Part shown: positions 62,845 through 64,000 of the stretch, one piece after another | Numbering within the stretch: position 1 is the stretch's first letter | Layout of the letters: every line of letters begins with the position of its first letter | Origin: Aliidiomarina soli | GTDB taxonomy: Bacteria > Pseudomonadota > Gammaproteobacteria > Enterobacterales > Alteromonadaceae | DNA: 64,000 nucleotides | Direction of reading: 5' to 3' | Assembly: GCF_003986975.1 (NCBI RefSeq) | Contig: NZ_PIPO01000001.1 | Location: 372,001 to 436,000 of the forward strand | Position numbers and translations under genes: made by a program | The notes under the pieces: generated by a model | The model's database searches: none | What the model saw: the letters and a program-made list of their open reading frames with translations, nothing else | Told to the model about the DNA's origin: nothing

Positions 62845-64000
62845 ATGATGAACACAAATGAAACGAGTATTTTAAGCGGAGACAACGACGAGTTTGAGCA
62901 ATCGAATCGACTACCTATTACTGCATTGCTGGCACTGGCATTAGCCGGTTTTGTCACAATTCTGACGGAGGCTTTACCTGCTGGCCTTCTTCCTCAAATT
63001 GGAGAAGGGCTGGGTGTTTCTCAATCGCTTGCGGGGCAACTTGTTACTGTATACGCTATCGGATCTTTGGTCGCTGCTATTCCGTTAATGGCGATCACAC
63101 AAGGTGTAAGGCGACGACCATTGCTATTGGTAGCAATAGTAGGCTTTGCCATTGCTAATACGGTCACGACTTTTTCTACGAATTATATATTGACGATAGT
63201 TGTGCGTTTTCTGGCAGGCGTATCCGCAGGCCTGTTGTGGGCACTATTAGCAGGATACGCTGCTCGCATGGTACCTGAACATCTCAAGGGACGTGCTATC
63301 GCTATTGCAATGGTGGGGACACCGTTGGCGCTTTCTCTGGGGGTTCCTGCGGGGACATTTATCGGTACGTTGGTGGGGTGGCGCGCTTGTTTCGGAATCA
63401 TGAGCGTACTAGCACTGATTCTTATTGTGTGGGTTCGGGTGAACGTGCCAGATTTCCCAGGGCAGGCCGTGGGAAAGCGGTTTTCACTTAAACAGGTATT
63501 CATTCTGCCCGGTATTCGCTCGGTATTATTCGTCGTGCTGACTTTTGTGCTAGCACACAACATTCTCTACACCTATATTGCTCCGTTTCTTCGTAACGCC
63601 AATATGTCCGAGCGAACTGACTTCGCTTTACTTGTTTTTGGGGTCACCGCGATGTTTGGTATCTGGATCATCGGTATGTTGGTCGATCGCCATCTTCGTG
63701 CGCTAACACTTGGTAGTACCGTATTGTTCGGGGCAGCAGCACTAGTGCTTGGCATCGCTAGTGATATGCCCCTCGCTATCTATGGCGCTATTAGTGCGTG
63801 GGGACTCTCATTTGGTGGGGCTGCGACGCTGTTTCAAACTGCTCTCGCCAAGGCCGCTGGAGGGGCGGCTGATGTAGCTCAGTCTATGCTGGTTACAGCA
63901 TGGAATTTAGCTATTGCAGGGGGTGGTATTGTCGGTGGTATATTATTGGATAGCATTGGTCCTGGGGCGTTTTCGCCTGCTCTGTTAATGCTACTCATAG
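62845..64000 (+). CDS. MFS transporter, 5' part (3' end beyond window)
   Basis: The first 385 codons of a major-facilitator drug/H+ antiporter (DHA1, AraJ/NepI-like). It has a short hydrophilic N-terminus, then LALAGFVTILTEALPAGLLPQI (helix 1), the loop 2-3 position TQGVRRRPLLL (motif A variant), RFLAGVSAGLLWALLAGYAARMV (helix 4, motif B arginine) and VGTPLALSLGVPAGTFIGTLVGWR (motif C). About 10 helices are inside the window. The ATG at 62845 or 62848 can start it. Divergent from the LysR gene. Confidence 0.88.
   Translation, partial: MMNTNETSILSGDNDEFEQSNRLPITALLALALAGFVTILTEALPAGLLPQIGEGLGVSQSLAGQLVTVYAIGSLVAAIPLMAITQGVRRRPLLLVAIVGFAIANTVTTFSTNYILTIVVRFLAGVSAGLLWALLAGYAARMVPEHLKGRAIAIAMVGTPLALSLGVPAGTFIGTLVGWRACFGIMSVLALILIVWVRVNVPDFPGQAVGKRFSLKQVFILPGIRSVLFVVLTFVLAHNILYTYIAPFLRNANMSERTDFALLVFGVTAMFGIWIIGMLVDRHLRALTLGSTVLFGAAALVLGIASDMPLAIYGAISAWGLSFGGAATLFQTALAKAAGGAADVAQSMLVTAWNLAIAGGGIVGGILLDSIGPGAFSPALLMLLI

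Overview
The window looks like a chromosomal segment of a marine gammaproteobacterium, most likely Idiomarina or a close relative in the Alteromonadales. This rests on the conserved order sapFDCBA-pspF / pspABC, a TyrR-type aromatic regulator, an amino-acid-degrading gene set, a rhombosortase, and protein sequences close to enterobacterial and Pseudomonas homologues. The taxon is inferred; no rRNA or tRNA gene is present. No insertion sequence, prophage or CRISPR array was seen.

Layout. 1-1.2 kb: 5' part of a sodium/proline symporter gene (minus strand). 1.3-7.7 kb: tightly overlapping sap peptide-transporter operon and the pspF activator (minus), divergent from pspABC (7.9-9.4 kb) across a region with a likely sigma-54 promoter and PspF enhancer sites. 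9.5-18.3 kb: methionine gamma-lyase, then a complete phenylalanine/tyrosine degradation route (phhA, phhB, tyrR, hpd, hmgA, fahA, maiA) taking phenylalanine to fumarate and acetoacetate. TyrR-box-like sites precede phhA, tyrR and hpd. Two long hairpin repeats with a shared core lie between fahA and maiA. 18.4-24.6 kb: S9 peptidase, rhombosortase, gamma-glutamyltranspeptidase, a small lipoprotein, a HIT protein and a PilZ protein. 24.7-31.2 kb: a TetR regulator with a complete RND efflux pump.

31.4-35.8 kb: AT-rich DUF1566 and DUF2569 genes, a LOG-family enzyme, two exported proteins of unknown role and a cytochrome b561. 35.9-44.3 kb: one 2818-residue cyclic beta-1,2-glucan synthase (NdvB type). 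44.6-50.9 kb: two EAL-domain c-di-GMP proteins flanking a divergent MerR / glutaredoxin-MauE pair, a YdeI-like protein and a TonB-C lipoprotein. 50.9-53.1 kb: a TetR regulator, RidA-family protein, ParD-like protein and methionine aminopeptidase, linked by repeated operator-like palindromes. 53.1-56.8 kb: a run of small stand-alone genes (VOC, YCII, GNAT, DinB) and a broken glutathione transferase. 56.9-61.7 kb: mostly uncharacterised genes, including a DUF6892-like protein, a possible SUKH-fold protein and an exported HExxH peptidase. 61.8-64 kb: LysR regulator divergent from a truncated MFS transporter.

The strongest candidates for something not well described are the paired hairpin elements at 17.23-17.59 kb, the 12-bp tandem repeat in the hpd leader, the palindrome-linked TetR-RidA-ParD-MetAP locus, and the uncharacterised cluster at 56.9-59.8 kb.
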